Source: Daldinia sp. FL1419 (Eukaryota; Ascomycota; Sordariomycetes; Xylariales; Hypoxylaceae). Taken from it: a stretch of 64,000 nt of DNA. The translations under genes and the position numbers were made by a program. The stretch is taken from NCBI GenBank assembly GCA_025201765.1, contig MU623383.1:62001-126000 (forward strand). The letters are read 5' to 3'. Positions within the stretch are counted from its first letter, which is position 1; every line of letters starts with the position of its first letter. Positions 11,412 to 21,352 of the stretch are shown piece by piece. The notes under the pieces are model-generated. The model had not been told where the DNA came from and made no database searches. It saw only the letters and a program-made list of their open reading frames with translations.

Positions 11412-12503
11412 GATTTGGGGCAGGTTGTAGTTATGCCGGCTCGGGGAGGCCTCGCGCCTTGAGCTGGCCAGGTATAAACACCCAACTAATTACGATGTGT
11501 TGGGTCTACAAGCTAGTAGAATATTAAATACAGAAAGAAAAGAAGAAATAAGAAAATAAAGGAGAGAGTGAGAATATAGTGAGTCTCTTGGGAAAAGTCG
11601 TCTTAGGTTATAGGTAGGATATAAATAAGTAGAAAGCTTCAAAGTGGTAGAGGAGAAGAGAGCCTAAGCAGAGAGATTACGATAAGATTGAGATCATCTA
11701 CAAAGATAGGTAGATTTTAACCCTTTGTATTAAATTTGGTGCGCATATGGTGTACACGAGTACGTGTATTTGAAGTTAGCTGAATGGTCCGATATCAAGG
11801 AAAATCGGCAACTTAGAGTCAAGAAGTTGATCAACGTCATCTCGCATTGGTCAAAGTTGGGCAACGATTGGTACCACTTGGATCGATGACATATTAATTT
11901 CCCCTAACCTAGTCCGTGCATCACCAGGAGGTACCTATGTACTGCCTCTTCGATACATAGCTTGTATCCCTGTATTTCTGTATCCCCGTATCCCCGTATC
12001 CCCGTATCCCTGTATCCCTGTAAATGCCCCGCGATAGCTTGTTTGAAATGAAATGTAGGCGCTGTAAATTGCTCTAAACAGTCTAATAAATCTATCGTCT
12101 GCAGCAAGCTTTTAGCGCATCTCTTTGCAAGGTTCGTAGGTATCATTAGCGAACACGTTCCGCTGGGATCTATGCCGAATGGGGCGTTTATAGTTGGCCG
12201 GGGTCCCTGCTTGTCGTTACATTTTGCGGCGACTAGGACACAACGACATCTCTCTCGGATTCAAGATTATATATAATAATATAAACCTCAAACTAATACA
12301 TATCTGACAGCTATGTCTCTTTTCGCCTATATTATAAAACAAAATGCTACTCTTCCTCCTTTAAATCTTCACCCTTAACACTTATATACCTAGGTATATA
12401 TATATATCATCGACTATCTAAATATCCCATAGCGTCGACAGCTGATCTAGCTAAACATAGACAAGCTCTACGTCGTAGGGCAGCAAGCAGGAATATCATC
12501 ATC
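11412..12503. other. Divergent intergenic region
   Basis: Shared upstream region of the TMEM16 gene (minus) and the phosphoesterase gene (plus). It contains a purine-rich tract at 11525-11590, the 9-bp minisatellite at 11963-12022 and a TATATATATA run near 12395. No gene seen. Confidence 0.55.
11963..12022. repeat. Minisatellite, about 6-7 copies of a 9-bp unit (TGTATCCC/CGTATCCC type)
   Basis: Head-to-tail units of the form TGTATCCCC and CTGTATCCC follow each other with single-base differences. The repeat sits in the divergent promoter region. Confidence 0.85.
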
Positions 12504-13608
12504 ATGGGTCTACTCGTTCGGCTGGGCCTACGACGTCCCATAAAATGGGAGCGTCCGACGATATTAGACTGGCTTCTAGAAGCACCTCTCCAAGGGCTCA
12601 TCTTCCATCTATATCACATAATTCTATGGCTACGCAGCAACCGAACTAGGCCCCCTCGGGGGAAGTGCCCTATCAAGATCGTGTGCCTGTCCGATACCCA
12701 CGAGTCTATCGTCCCAAATGTCCCCGATGGTGACCTATTAATCCACTGTGGTGACCTAGTCAACGATGGCACAGCTGCCTCCATCCAAAAGCAGATCGAC
12801 TGGTTGGACTCTTTACCGCACCAGCACAAGGTTGTCATTAGCGGTAACCACGATAGTTGGTTCGATATCAGTTCTAGAACGGAGGAAGACAAGGCCAACG
12901 GCAGGGTTGTTGATATGAAGACGTTACATTATCTTCAGCACAAATCTATCACTCTTGAATTCAAGGATGGACGCAAACTGAATATATACGGGGCTCCCGA
13001 TATACCTGAATGTGGTGGGCCTGATAATGCGTATGTTTGAGCCTACCCTCATTTTCGGTATTAGTTACCTATACACTGCCTCTAACTACTGTTAACGCTG
13101 TAGGTTCCAATACCCATCACACCAAAATCCCTGGGAGGATGTCGTGCCCATAGATACAGATATTCTCGTAACACATACTCCACCGGTAAGTGAACACTGC
13201 TGTGCGTTCGATTAAGCATATCTAAACATCCTGATTTAGAAACACCATCTGGATCTCTCCCTTGGCTGCCCCCATCTGCTCCGCGAGATATGGCGGAAGA
13301 AGCCTAAGGTGCACATGTTCGGCCATGTTCACTGCGGGCGGGGGCTGCAACACGTGTTCTGGGATGAGTGCCAAAGCCAGTACGAGAGAGCCATGTCTCG
13401 CCCAAAACCGGGATTGTTCTTCAACCTGCTTGACTACCGAGCCTGGATGGATGTTTACACGGTGCTGTATTACGGCGTCATCAGCATTTTATGGCATTGG
13501 TTATTCCTCGGCGGTGTCGCAAGCCGAAGCATCCTAATCAACGCTGGTATGCAAGATGGTACTTCGGGAAGACTGACTAAAAAGACGCCTATAACAATTA
13601 CGATCTGA
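12504..13608 (+). CDS. Calcineurin-like metallophosphoesterase (MPPED-like)
   Basis: Three exons, 12504-13030, 13104-13185 and 13240-13608, encode 325 residues. The metal-binding signature of the superfamily is complete: LSDTHE (D-x-H), HCGDLV (G-D), SGNHD (G-N-H-D), VTHTPP and MFGHVHCGRG (G-H-x-H). The second exon carries the THTPP motif and the third the GHVH motif, which confirms the splicing. The spacing resembles the MPPED1/MPPED2-like group of small phosphoesterases rather than protein phosphatases of the PP2B type; the substrate cannot be told. A moderately hydrophobic stretch at about residues 28-45 (LQGLIFHLYHIILWL) and another near residue 275 (VYTVLYYGVISILWHWLFLGG) suggest membrane association. 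The start ATG follows atcatc and lies only just downstream of an AT-rich promoter. Confidence 0.88.
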
Positions 13609-14158
13609 GACGTGTCAAGACTTATTGGCGACAAAAGAGCGTACAAGTAACAATTGCACCCCCATCCCGAACTAGAAAGCGGATTTACCTCCCAGGGGGC
13701 TTCAATGCCGTCATACCCGGGTTTGGGGTAGATCAATAGTTATTAGCTTAATAACGGCGAACCAGAGCGACTGGAATATAGGTTAAGGACTTGAGTAGAC
13801 GGCTATGACTGCCGAGAAAGGAGGCGAACCGATACCTTGTGGTTGAAAAAAAGTGTATTTTGGGTATTGACACGGGCTAGCCGTTAATTGAACCTACAAA
13901 TATACGACCCGAATCCTTCTCCCCAGGAATCCATCATCGCGATCATGCCGCCGTACTGCATACTCTAGATATACCCATACCGAGCCATGATAGTCCTTCC
14001 CCAATACCCCTAAACTCCGCACCGGGGGTGTTATACATGTTATACAAGAGAAGCTAAAGAAAACAAGATGTAGACAACCGACCGACCATCCGACCAATCC
14101 GAAACATAAAGAATAGAACAAGGCAAGGAAAGGAGATTTTTATGGGATATGGAATTCA
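13609..14158. other. Convergent intergenic region
   Basis: Between the 3' ends of the phosphoesterase gene (plus) and the GH16 gene (minus). No gene seen. Confidence 0.6.
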
Positions 14159-16792
14159 TCATAAAAGAAGCATGATCCCAAATAACCCAAACCAAGCCGC
14201 CACGCCCCAACCCACCATCTGCACCGCGGTCAACGTCTCGCTGCGCGGGGCAGCAGCAGCAGCAGCAGCAAGGGGCTTCGTGATAGCGGTGCCAGGTCGA
14301 GGGCCAGACGGCGGGGGCGGGTGCGGCGTAAACGTAGGCATGGCCGCGACGACGCCGGTGCCGCGCATTGGAGCGGTTCCGTTGCTCATGACGGGAATGA
14401 CGGTCTGCACGGCGGTAGCAGTGACCACGGCTTTATGGGTAGAGGTGTATACTGCTTGCGGCACGGTAAGGGTCACGGTGTTTTCCCCGTGGGGACCGCA
14501 CGCCGAGCAGGTTTGCTTGAACATTCGCATCGGGATGGCGGCGAGGGCGGCTGGGGGCGGCGAGGGTTTGGCGGTTGGGTAGAGGGGTTGCGGGGACGTG
14601 GGGGTGCAGGTGCAGATTGCGTAGGTTACGAGCGTGTGGTATTCTACTTCTACGAGTTTGGCGGCGTTGGTCGCGCAAAGGGTCGTGTAGGTTATGGTTA
14701 AGTCGGTGGTTGCTGAGACGTGGTGAAGGTGCGGGTGCGGATGTGTGGGTGTAGGCGCGGGCGTGGGTTTGGGGGCGTGCGTCTGCATTTGCATTTGCGT
14801 TCGCGTATGTGCTGGGGTATGTGTTTGCGCGAGCTTGAGCGAGGGGTGAGGCTCAGGGTGAGACGAAGTGCAACCCATAGCGGGAGCAGCGGGCGGGACT
14901 GGTTCATTGGATAAGTTTCCGTAGACGGTAAGTAGAACGTCAGAAGATTCAGCGCGGCGTTGCGGTTGGGTGTTCGAGGTAGAAGTGTCGGACCCAGCAG
15001 AGTTACCGAATAAGCCTCGTGGTGAAGAAGGGTTAAGGAGGCCGCCGCAAATTTGATGCCTGTTTCCAGGGCATGGTGTGTCACAAAGCTCATTTTCAAC
15101 TCCGTTTGCTTCGCCGAGAGTATCAGCGCAGTAGCACGTACTATAAACCCGGTCAGTCTCGATAGCTGTGAGAGGGTTTTAATCAAGTCCACTTACTCGT
15201 CCTGTACGGCTGCGTACTTGTGTCCGGCACAAGTAGCAACGCACGCCTTGTTGTCCATATCAGGGGCAGATCCCATATGTGTGAAGGGGTTGTAGTCGCC
15301 GCGGGATCGGAAACACCCGAGATGTGTATGGCTGTCGATGCCTGTCGGGTTTATCGAGCTACCCCCAGTCCCGGTAGGCTTCACCGTGGATAATGTGATA
15401 GTGCGAGTATGTGTTGGAACTACGCCAGTGGGTGCCTCTGTTACACTTGATATTGATGAGACGTTCGAAGATGTGGCGTTGCTGGAAATGGGTGGCACCG
15501 TTTTGTCCGATAGAGGGCCCATTTGATAGACGTCGATGAAATTGATATCCCAGTACCTTACATTAACTTAGCTGCTGAATGATACTCGCCGGCGTGTGAG
15601 GTTACTTACGCGTTTTGGAAGCTCTCGGGATTTTCAGCGACGAACTGCTCACACGTAGGTGCAAGTTTATGACACTGATCGGTTTTACCCCAGGTATTAC
15701 CAGCATAATCGCCACAGAAGTTCTGTCATCCTGTATCAGTATGCCGCAGACCTATTAGAGACATCGACTTACTGTGTTTAATACAAGACTCATGTTGAAG
15801 AAGTATTCATCGGGACTGCAAGAGGAGCCACCAAAGACAGCTTGCGGTGGTCCCCATGTCGTAGGGTCAGGTCCTAAGACGTGAGCATACACAATGTTGT
15901 CAGGGATCGTAGAGCGTGGGAAATGCCATAATTTCAGGTCTTCAGAATCCCACTCTAAAGCGTACACGCCGCCACCTTCGGCGTTAAAAGCATCACCATA
16001 AGCAGTCGGGTCGGATGGGGGGGATGCATAGTTGCAGCCGACGTTATCGCGCTAGATCCCAGAAGCATTAATACGCATTCTCTCAAAGCATGCAGCATGC
16101 AGCATGCTTAACTTACACTTGGAGAGCAGTTTGATTTAGTCTGTTTCCCGGTAAAACCAGCACTGGGAGATTGACATCCTGCAGTTCTGATCTACTTAGT
16201 ATGTATTCAGATTGGCATCAGCATATCTAGGTACTCACGTGTGCGCAGAGTATAAGTTTCTCTGGGCGGTATTGGCGCCTTCGATAATTTCTATTTCACC
16301 CCCCGCGGGCCATTCTGCTCCGTTGTTTTGGTTATTGAAAGCCCAAACTGGTGAATATGTTAGATTAAAATATAGTAGGCAGGATATATCAAGACGAACA
16401 GGAGGGCCAAGTGCCGCAAGTAGATGCTGGCATATGATAGATATCCGCAATGAAGAGGCCGTGAGTAAACATATCATCACTCGTCAGTCGTACACTAGGT
16501 CGCCCCTTATCACTAGTTGTAAATGTATTGTTTGAGTCGACACCGAGTCTCACGCTATTGTACTCGCTCTCGACGGAAACTAGGTTTTTAGTCATAGCGT
16601 CTTCTTTACTTTGATAACTATTATTAAAAGTTAGATAACTATATATAAGATGAAGCCACTTTATAATTTCTAGTTGAACATGGATGCGTACTCAACGAAG
16701 CCATGGCTAGGGTCGTTTCCGGTAAAGAAACTAAAGCTATCAAGCAGCCCCTGGCCGGCATAATGCGTAGTGAGCGAATAACCTGTTGCCAT
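14159..16792 (-). CDS. GH16 glycoside hydrolase with WSC domain and GPI-anchor signal
   Basis: Eight exons on the minus strand: 16792-16692, 16617-16400, 16347-16239, 16186-16117, 16051-15773, 15722-15610, 15556-15197, 15140-14159; 743 residues. Residues about 1-310 form a GH16 catalytic domain of the fungal endo-1,3(4)-beta-glucanase type: DSFSFFTGNDPSHGFV, GRPSVRLTS, HGLFIADIYHMP, GTWPSFWAFN, GEIEIIEGAN, VYALEW, FCGDYAGNTW, YWDINFIDVYQMG. After a Ser/Thr-rich linker comes a WSC domain (HLGCFRSRGD ... CYCADTLG ... CPGNRHQICGG), a carbohydrate-binding Cys module. A long Pro/Thr/His-rich stalk follows, then a small-residue segment and a hydrophobic end (VGWGVAAWFGLFGIMLLL), which is a GPI-anchor signal. 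Expected place: outer plasma membrane or wall, acting on beta-glucan. Two oddities: the catalytic motif reads E-I-E-I-I-E instead of E-x-D-x-x-E, and no signal peptide is visible before MATGYSLTT, so a further 5' exon may be missing from this model. Confidence 0.88.
14250..14271. repeat. CAG/GCT triplet run inside the GH16 tail
   Basis: Seven tandem CAG units on the plus strand encode an alanine run on the minus strand, close to the predicted GPI attachment region of the GH16 protein. Length variation would change the tail only. Confidence 0.85.
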
Positions 16793-18656
16793 TGCGGCGA
16801 CTAGTTCAAACGAATGTCCAAAATGACGAATCAAGTAAAGGAGTGACTTAAAGACTCAAGAAAAGAGCGAAATAAGAAGAGAAGCTGATAGTAAAAGAGT
16901 GACTAAGCTTGTTAGCAGAGAAAAGAATGACTGTAAGAAAAGAACTGGCTTGACAATGACAATAGAAGACCAGAATGATGGACTCGAAGCCCGTATTTGA
17001 AGAAACTTGTCGATATAGCCATGGTCGCGGTTATGGTGGAATGTCTAAGTATACAAAGACGCGGCACTGGGATGGAGAATGCTAATAAGACCTGAAGTTG
17101 CAGCGGGAAGTTCTAGGTAGCGCGGGTGAGACACGGGTGCTCTAGCAACGCGGAGGAAGTCTCACGCTCAGCTACGATGCTAATTTTCTAAGTCAATATT
17201 TCTCGTCATTTTCATCGCTATGTCTTTGATAGATCATATAGAATTTAATAATTAGTAGAAACTTTAAAGAGTACAGTTATCAAATTCGACGTATTAAAGA
17301 ATATAATATTGATTAAATACTCAGGCAAGCTTTAAGGCGTGACGTTGTTGAAGTCTGTTGAACTAATAATAACTTTTTGTAATAGATCGATAAGCTTTCT
17401 ACAGTCTAAGCACGGATCTTCGTTCCTCGTGTCACGTAACATAACTTATAGGTGGATAACAAAGCTTCTAGTGTAGGTTAGATGACCCTGGCATACCAAA
17501 TAATATTACCTGATAGATAATAAACAGTCTCGATTCTTATATCTGTACGGACGGTAGCGAGGGATAAGATCGAAAAGCTAATTTATCGGGTTCCTTGAAA
17601 TCCGGTTGGCACTCGACACTGACAGATCTGAGTTGATAATAACAAATAAGTATTGGCTGATAAAACGCGACACTGCTAGATCTTCCATTATGCGCATATG
17701 ATTTGTGTAGCACCGCTTATTGAATCTATCCAATTACTTCAAAGTGTAAACCAATCATTTAGGTTCTATCGTTCTAGAATATTTCGAAATCATATGAAGC
17801 AGTAAGCAAAAACGTTACGCAGCAGCGATGATGTAATGAATGAGATGTAGTAGTATTCAGATCTAGTCAACGCGAAATCCGCTTGGCATGTGAAAATGGG
17901 AATTGGGCATTCAAGGAAGGTGTGGCTCGGGGTCATTTGACAATTGATCTCGTGAAGCTAAGCCACGTATGAAATTCCCAAGTTCGCGCAAGTCGCGGTT
18001 AATAGATTTTTAGTTCAATTGCCTAGGGTAAATCTTAGCGCATATTATGTACGCAAGTCTGGGGAACTTTAAGAGATCCATACATACACTAGATTTGATT
18101 TTACCTCGGCATCGGGGATCTGGGAGCCGAAGCAACCCACCTGCCCACTTCCAATAACCAATTTCCATATTTCCATATGCAGCTGTACCTGGTAGCTTGT
18201 TATCCTTCCAGACATACTGCCGACGCCACTTTTCTTAAAGGTTCGCGGTTGAAGGAGTTTGCGGGCTATCGGCTAACCGCTAAACTGTCTTACTGCAGGT
18301 GCTGACGGTATGAAAGTACGAAGAGCAAAGTACCTTTTAAGCCGTCAGCCCGTACTAATAACTCTTCAAACTCCTTTAATTAGCAACCCCCAATTGACGG
18401 AACCCCGTACAATACTATACAAAATTCATTACAAGGAACATACAAGCAGACCAGGAAGAAAAAATAGCCTAGGTTCGCAGGCTCCACACTTTAACAAGGA
18501 CACCATACCGCATCATACCGCGGTTCCTTTGATTACATAGAGTACCCACGAGATAGCTTACGAGCTCGTTGGTCATTGCTTTCGGGTTCTTATTTTTTTT
18601 TCTTTCTTTCTTTCTCGTATTCCTCTCTGTAATTCGGAGACAAAACATCTTTGGTG
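16793..18656. other. Intergenic region, AT-rich, no supported gene
   Basis: 1.9 kb between the divergent starts of the GH16 gene (minus) and the carnitine acetyltransferase gene (plus). The first 150 bases on the minus strand are pyrimidine-rich and would serve as leader, or hold a missing signal-peptide exon, of the GH16 gene. No open frame of interest; a TC-rich tract at 18590-18615 precedes the carnitine acetyltransferase start. Confidence 0.55.
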
Positions 18657-20780
18657 ATGTTGAGTACATTGACCAAGAGTCGGGCACAGGCTACTGCTCT
18701 GAGAATACCCGCAATAAGACAAGCCGTAATACCTAGGGTTCGTTACTCTTTGAATATCCATGTCCAATATTGAGTAGCGGCGCAAAACTAACTGTCGTCC
18801 GATATTATAGAGTATAGTGATGGCGCCGGCAGCAAGACGGAGCAACAGCTCCCTTCCCGCAGGTAAGTTCCGGAAGCGCAAAAGAGACACCTTGGTTGTA
18901 AATAGCTGCTAATCAAACATTGTAGGATATGTGGAAGATAAATCAAAGGGCGCAATGCTTCGATTCCAAGAATCGCTCCCCCGACTACCCGTTCCAACCC
19001 TCGAAGAGACAGCTGCTCGCTACGTAAAGAGTTTACATCCCTTGTTAAGTCCCGTCGAATATGCCGCAAGTAAAAAGGCCGTCGATGAATTCATAAAACC
19101 CGGGGGCATAGGGCATAGGTTACAAGAAAAGTTAATTGCACGACGGGAAAACCCCAACGTGAAGAACTGGCTTTACGAGTGGTGGAACGACGCAGCGTAT
19201 CTGAGCTATCGAGATCCCGTCGTTCCCTATGTCAGCTACTTCTACTCGCATCGAGACGACCGCCGGCGGAGAAACCCTGCCAAGCGCGCCGCTGCTCTGA
19301 CCACTGCCACACTTGAATTCAAGAGGCAGGTAGACACCGGTTCTCTCGAGCCTGAATACATGAAGAAGCTACCGATCTGCATGGACAGCTACAAATGGAT
19401 GTTCAACACCAGCCGTGTACCGGCTAGACCCGCCGATCACCCGGTCAAATACGATCCCAAGGATCACAAGCATATTATTGCTATTCGAAAGAACCAATTT
19501 TTCAAGGTCGCCCACGAAATCGACGGAAAGCAGCTCAACACTTCTGAGCTAGAGTCGCAATTTGCCCGCATATACGATCTCGCAAAGGGCGCCCCCGCTG
19601 TAGGTGCTCTTACTTCCGAGAACCGGGATGTCTGGACGGACGCGCGCAAGGTGTTGCTAGATGCTTCGCCCAAGAACAAAGCGGCTATCGAAGCCATTGA
19701 ATCGGCTTCCTTCGTCGTCTGTTTAGATGACGCGACGCCAGTCACTCTCGAAGAGCGCGCACACCAATACTGGCACGGTGATGGCAAGAACCGGTGGTAC
19801 GACAAGCCTCTACAATTCATCGTGAACGACAATGGCACATCTGGTTTCCTAGGCGAGCACAGCATGATGGATGGTACTCCCACGCACCGACTAAACGACT
19901 ACGTCAACGACGTCATTTTTGGCAACAAACTAGACTTTAGCGACCCTTCGGTTCGGTCTAACCTACCCGAGCCGACTCCGGTCACCTTCGAGGTCACTAA
20001 GGAGGTGCAGGCGGAGATCGACCGTGCGGTCAGGGATTTCGATGAGGTCATTGGAAAACACGAGCTCGCGGTACAGGCTTACCAGGCTTATGGCAAGGGT
20101 CTCATCAAGAAATTCAAGTGCTCGCCCGACGCGTACGTGCAGATGGTAATCCAGTTAGCCTACCATAAGATGTACGGTAAGAACCGGCCCACGTACGAAT
20201 CGGCCGCGACCCGACGCTTCCAGCAAGGACGCACGGAAACCTGCCGCACTGTCTCGGACGAGAGCGTCGCCTTCTGCAACTCCATGGCCGATCCCGGAGC
20301 TAGCGACAAGGACCGCGTAGATCTATTCCGCAAGGCTGTTGCTGCGCATATCGAGTACATTAGCGCCGCGTCCGACGGCAAGGGTGTTGACCGTCACCTC
20401 TTCGGTCTTAAGAAGCTGCTCGAGCCCGGCCAGGAACTCCCTGCTATTTACAAGGATCCGGCGTACGGCTACAGCAGCTCTTGGTTCTTGTCTACGAGTC
20501 AGCTTAGTTCCGAGTTCTTTAACGGGTACGGCTGGAGCCAGGTCATTGATGCTGGGTTCGGTATTGCGTATATGATTAACGAGAACAGGTGAGTTTTACC
20601 ACTTTGGAACTAATATATATATATGAGTAGAAAGTACTAATGCGGTTTGATAGTCTCAACTTCAACATTGTATCCAAGGGCCTTGGTAGCAATAAGATGA
20701 GCTACTACCTCAACGAGGCCGCTAACGACCTCCGCGATCTGCTCCTACCTACTATTGAGCCTCCCAAGGCGAAGCTGTAA
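18657..20780 (+). CDS. cat2: Carnitine O-acetyltransferase, mitochondrial and peroxisomal forms
   Basis: Exons 18657-18725, 18811-18862, 18926-20588 and 20654-20780 give a 636-residue long form; starting at the ATG at 18820 in exon 2 gives 610 residues. The enzyme transfers acetyl groups between CoA and carnitine so acetyl units can leave peroxisomes and mitochondria. The body shows the choline/carnitine acyltransferase pattern: DKSKGAMLRFQESLPRLPVP, NWLYEWWNDAAYLSYRDPVV, the catalytic His in GEHSMMDGTP, TETCRTVSDES, and YGWSQVIDAGFGIAYMINE. The protein ends in AKL, a canonical PTS1 peroxisomal signal. Exon 1 encodes MLSTLTKSRAQATALRIPAIRQA, a basic, Ser/Ala-rich segment without acidic residues, as in mitochondrial presequences. 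Intron 1 (18726-18810) has GTAATA, CTAAC near 18787 and TAG, and keeps frame. This matches the ortholog group of yeast CAT2, Aspergillus acuJ and Magnaporthe PTH2, where dual targeting is established. The body identification is firm; the first exon is inferred. Confidence 0.93.
18820..18822 (+). promoter_or_regulatory. Internal start codon for the peroxisomal form
   Basis: ATG in the second exon, preceded in frame by AGT ATA GTG. Initiation here skips the presequence and leaves only the C-terminal AKL signal. Use of this start would follow either from transcription start downstream of 18657 or from leaky scanning; the sequence does not decide which. Confidence 0.6.
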
Positions 20781-21352
20781 GGAAGGGTCGGATGGTAGCC
20801 CCTTTTCTGCATATGCTTTGCTACTATGCGCTTTTGTGTATGTCGTTGGCGCGAGAGGAAAGAATATGTATCTTTCCCCCCTTTGTATAGATGCGTCGCG
20901 TAACTTGGCGGCACACGAGCGCTTCTTCCCGATGGGGTTGGTTTCGCTAGGTTTCTAGAGCATCGGATTGGTGTTGGGGGAATATTCTACAAGTTACCTA
21001 GGTAGCTAAGTAGCTGGCTTGCTATGTGCATGGCTTCGAATAAAGATAAACTCAAGAAGGCGACTGGGTTAAGCACACGGAGCCACGTAATTTTATTGGA
21101 ATGGTCTTGTAAAAATGATAATGTTCCTAGTTGTAAATGCTTCGACTATGATATGCTATCTAGACAATACAACAGACACGACAGGAACCCGAAGGTAGCG
21201 AGTACACCCGGGTATATCCTAGCTTTAAACTACTTTTGAAGTTTCTCTCCTCTTTCTCTCGCCTTCGAGACGGGACGTGTTCTTACACGTACCCGATCTC
21301 GCCTCGATCTCAACCCGGCGCGATCCAGCGTCGTATATAGGCCCACAAGCAC
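20781..21352. other. Convergent intergenic region
   Basis: Between the 3' ends of the carnitine acetyltransferase gene (plus) and the CAP gene (minus). No gene seen. Confidence 0.65.
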
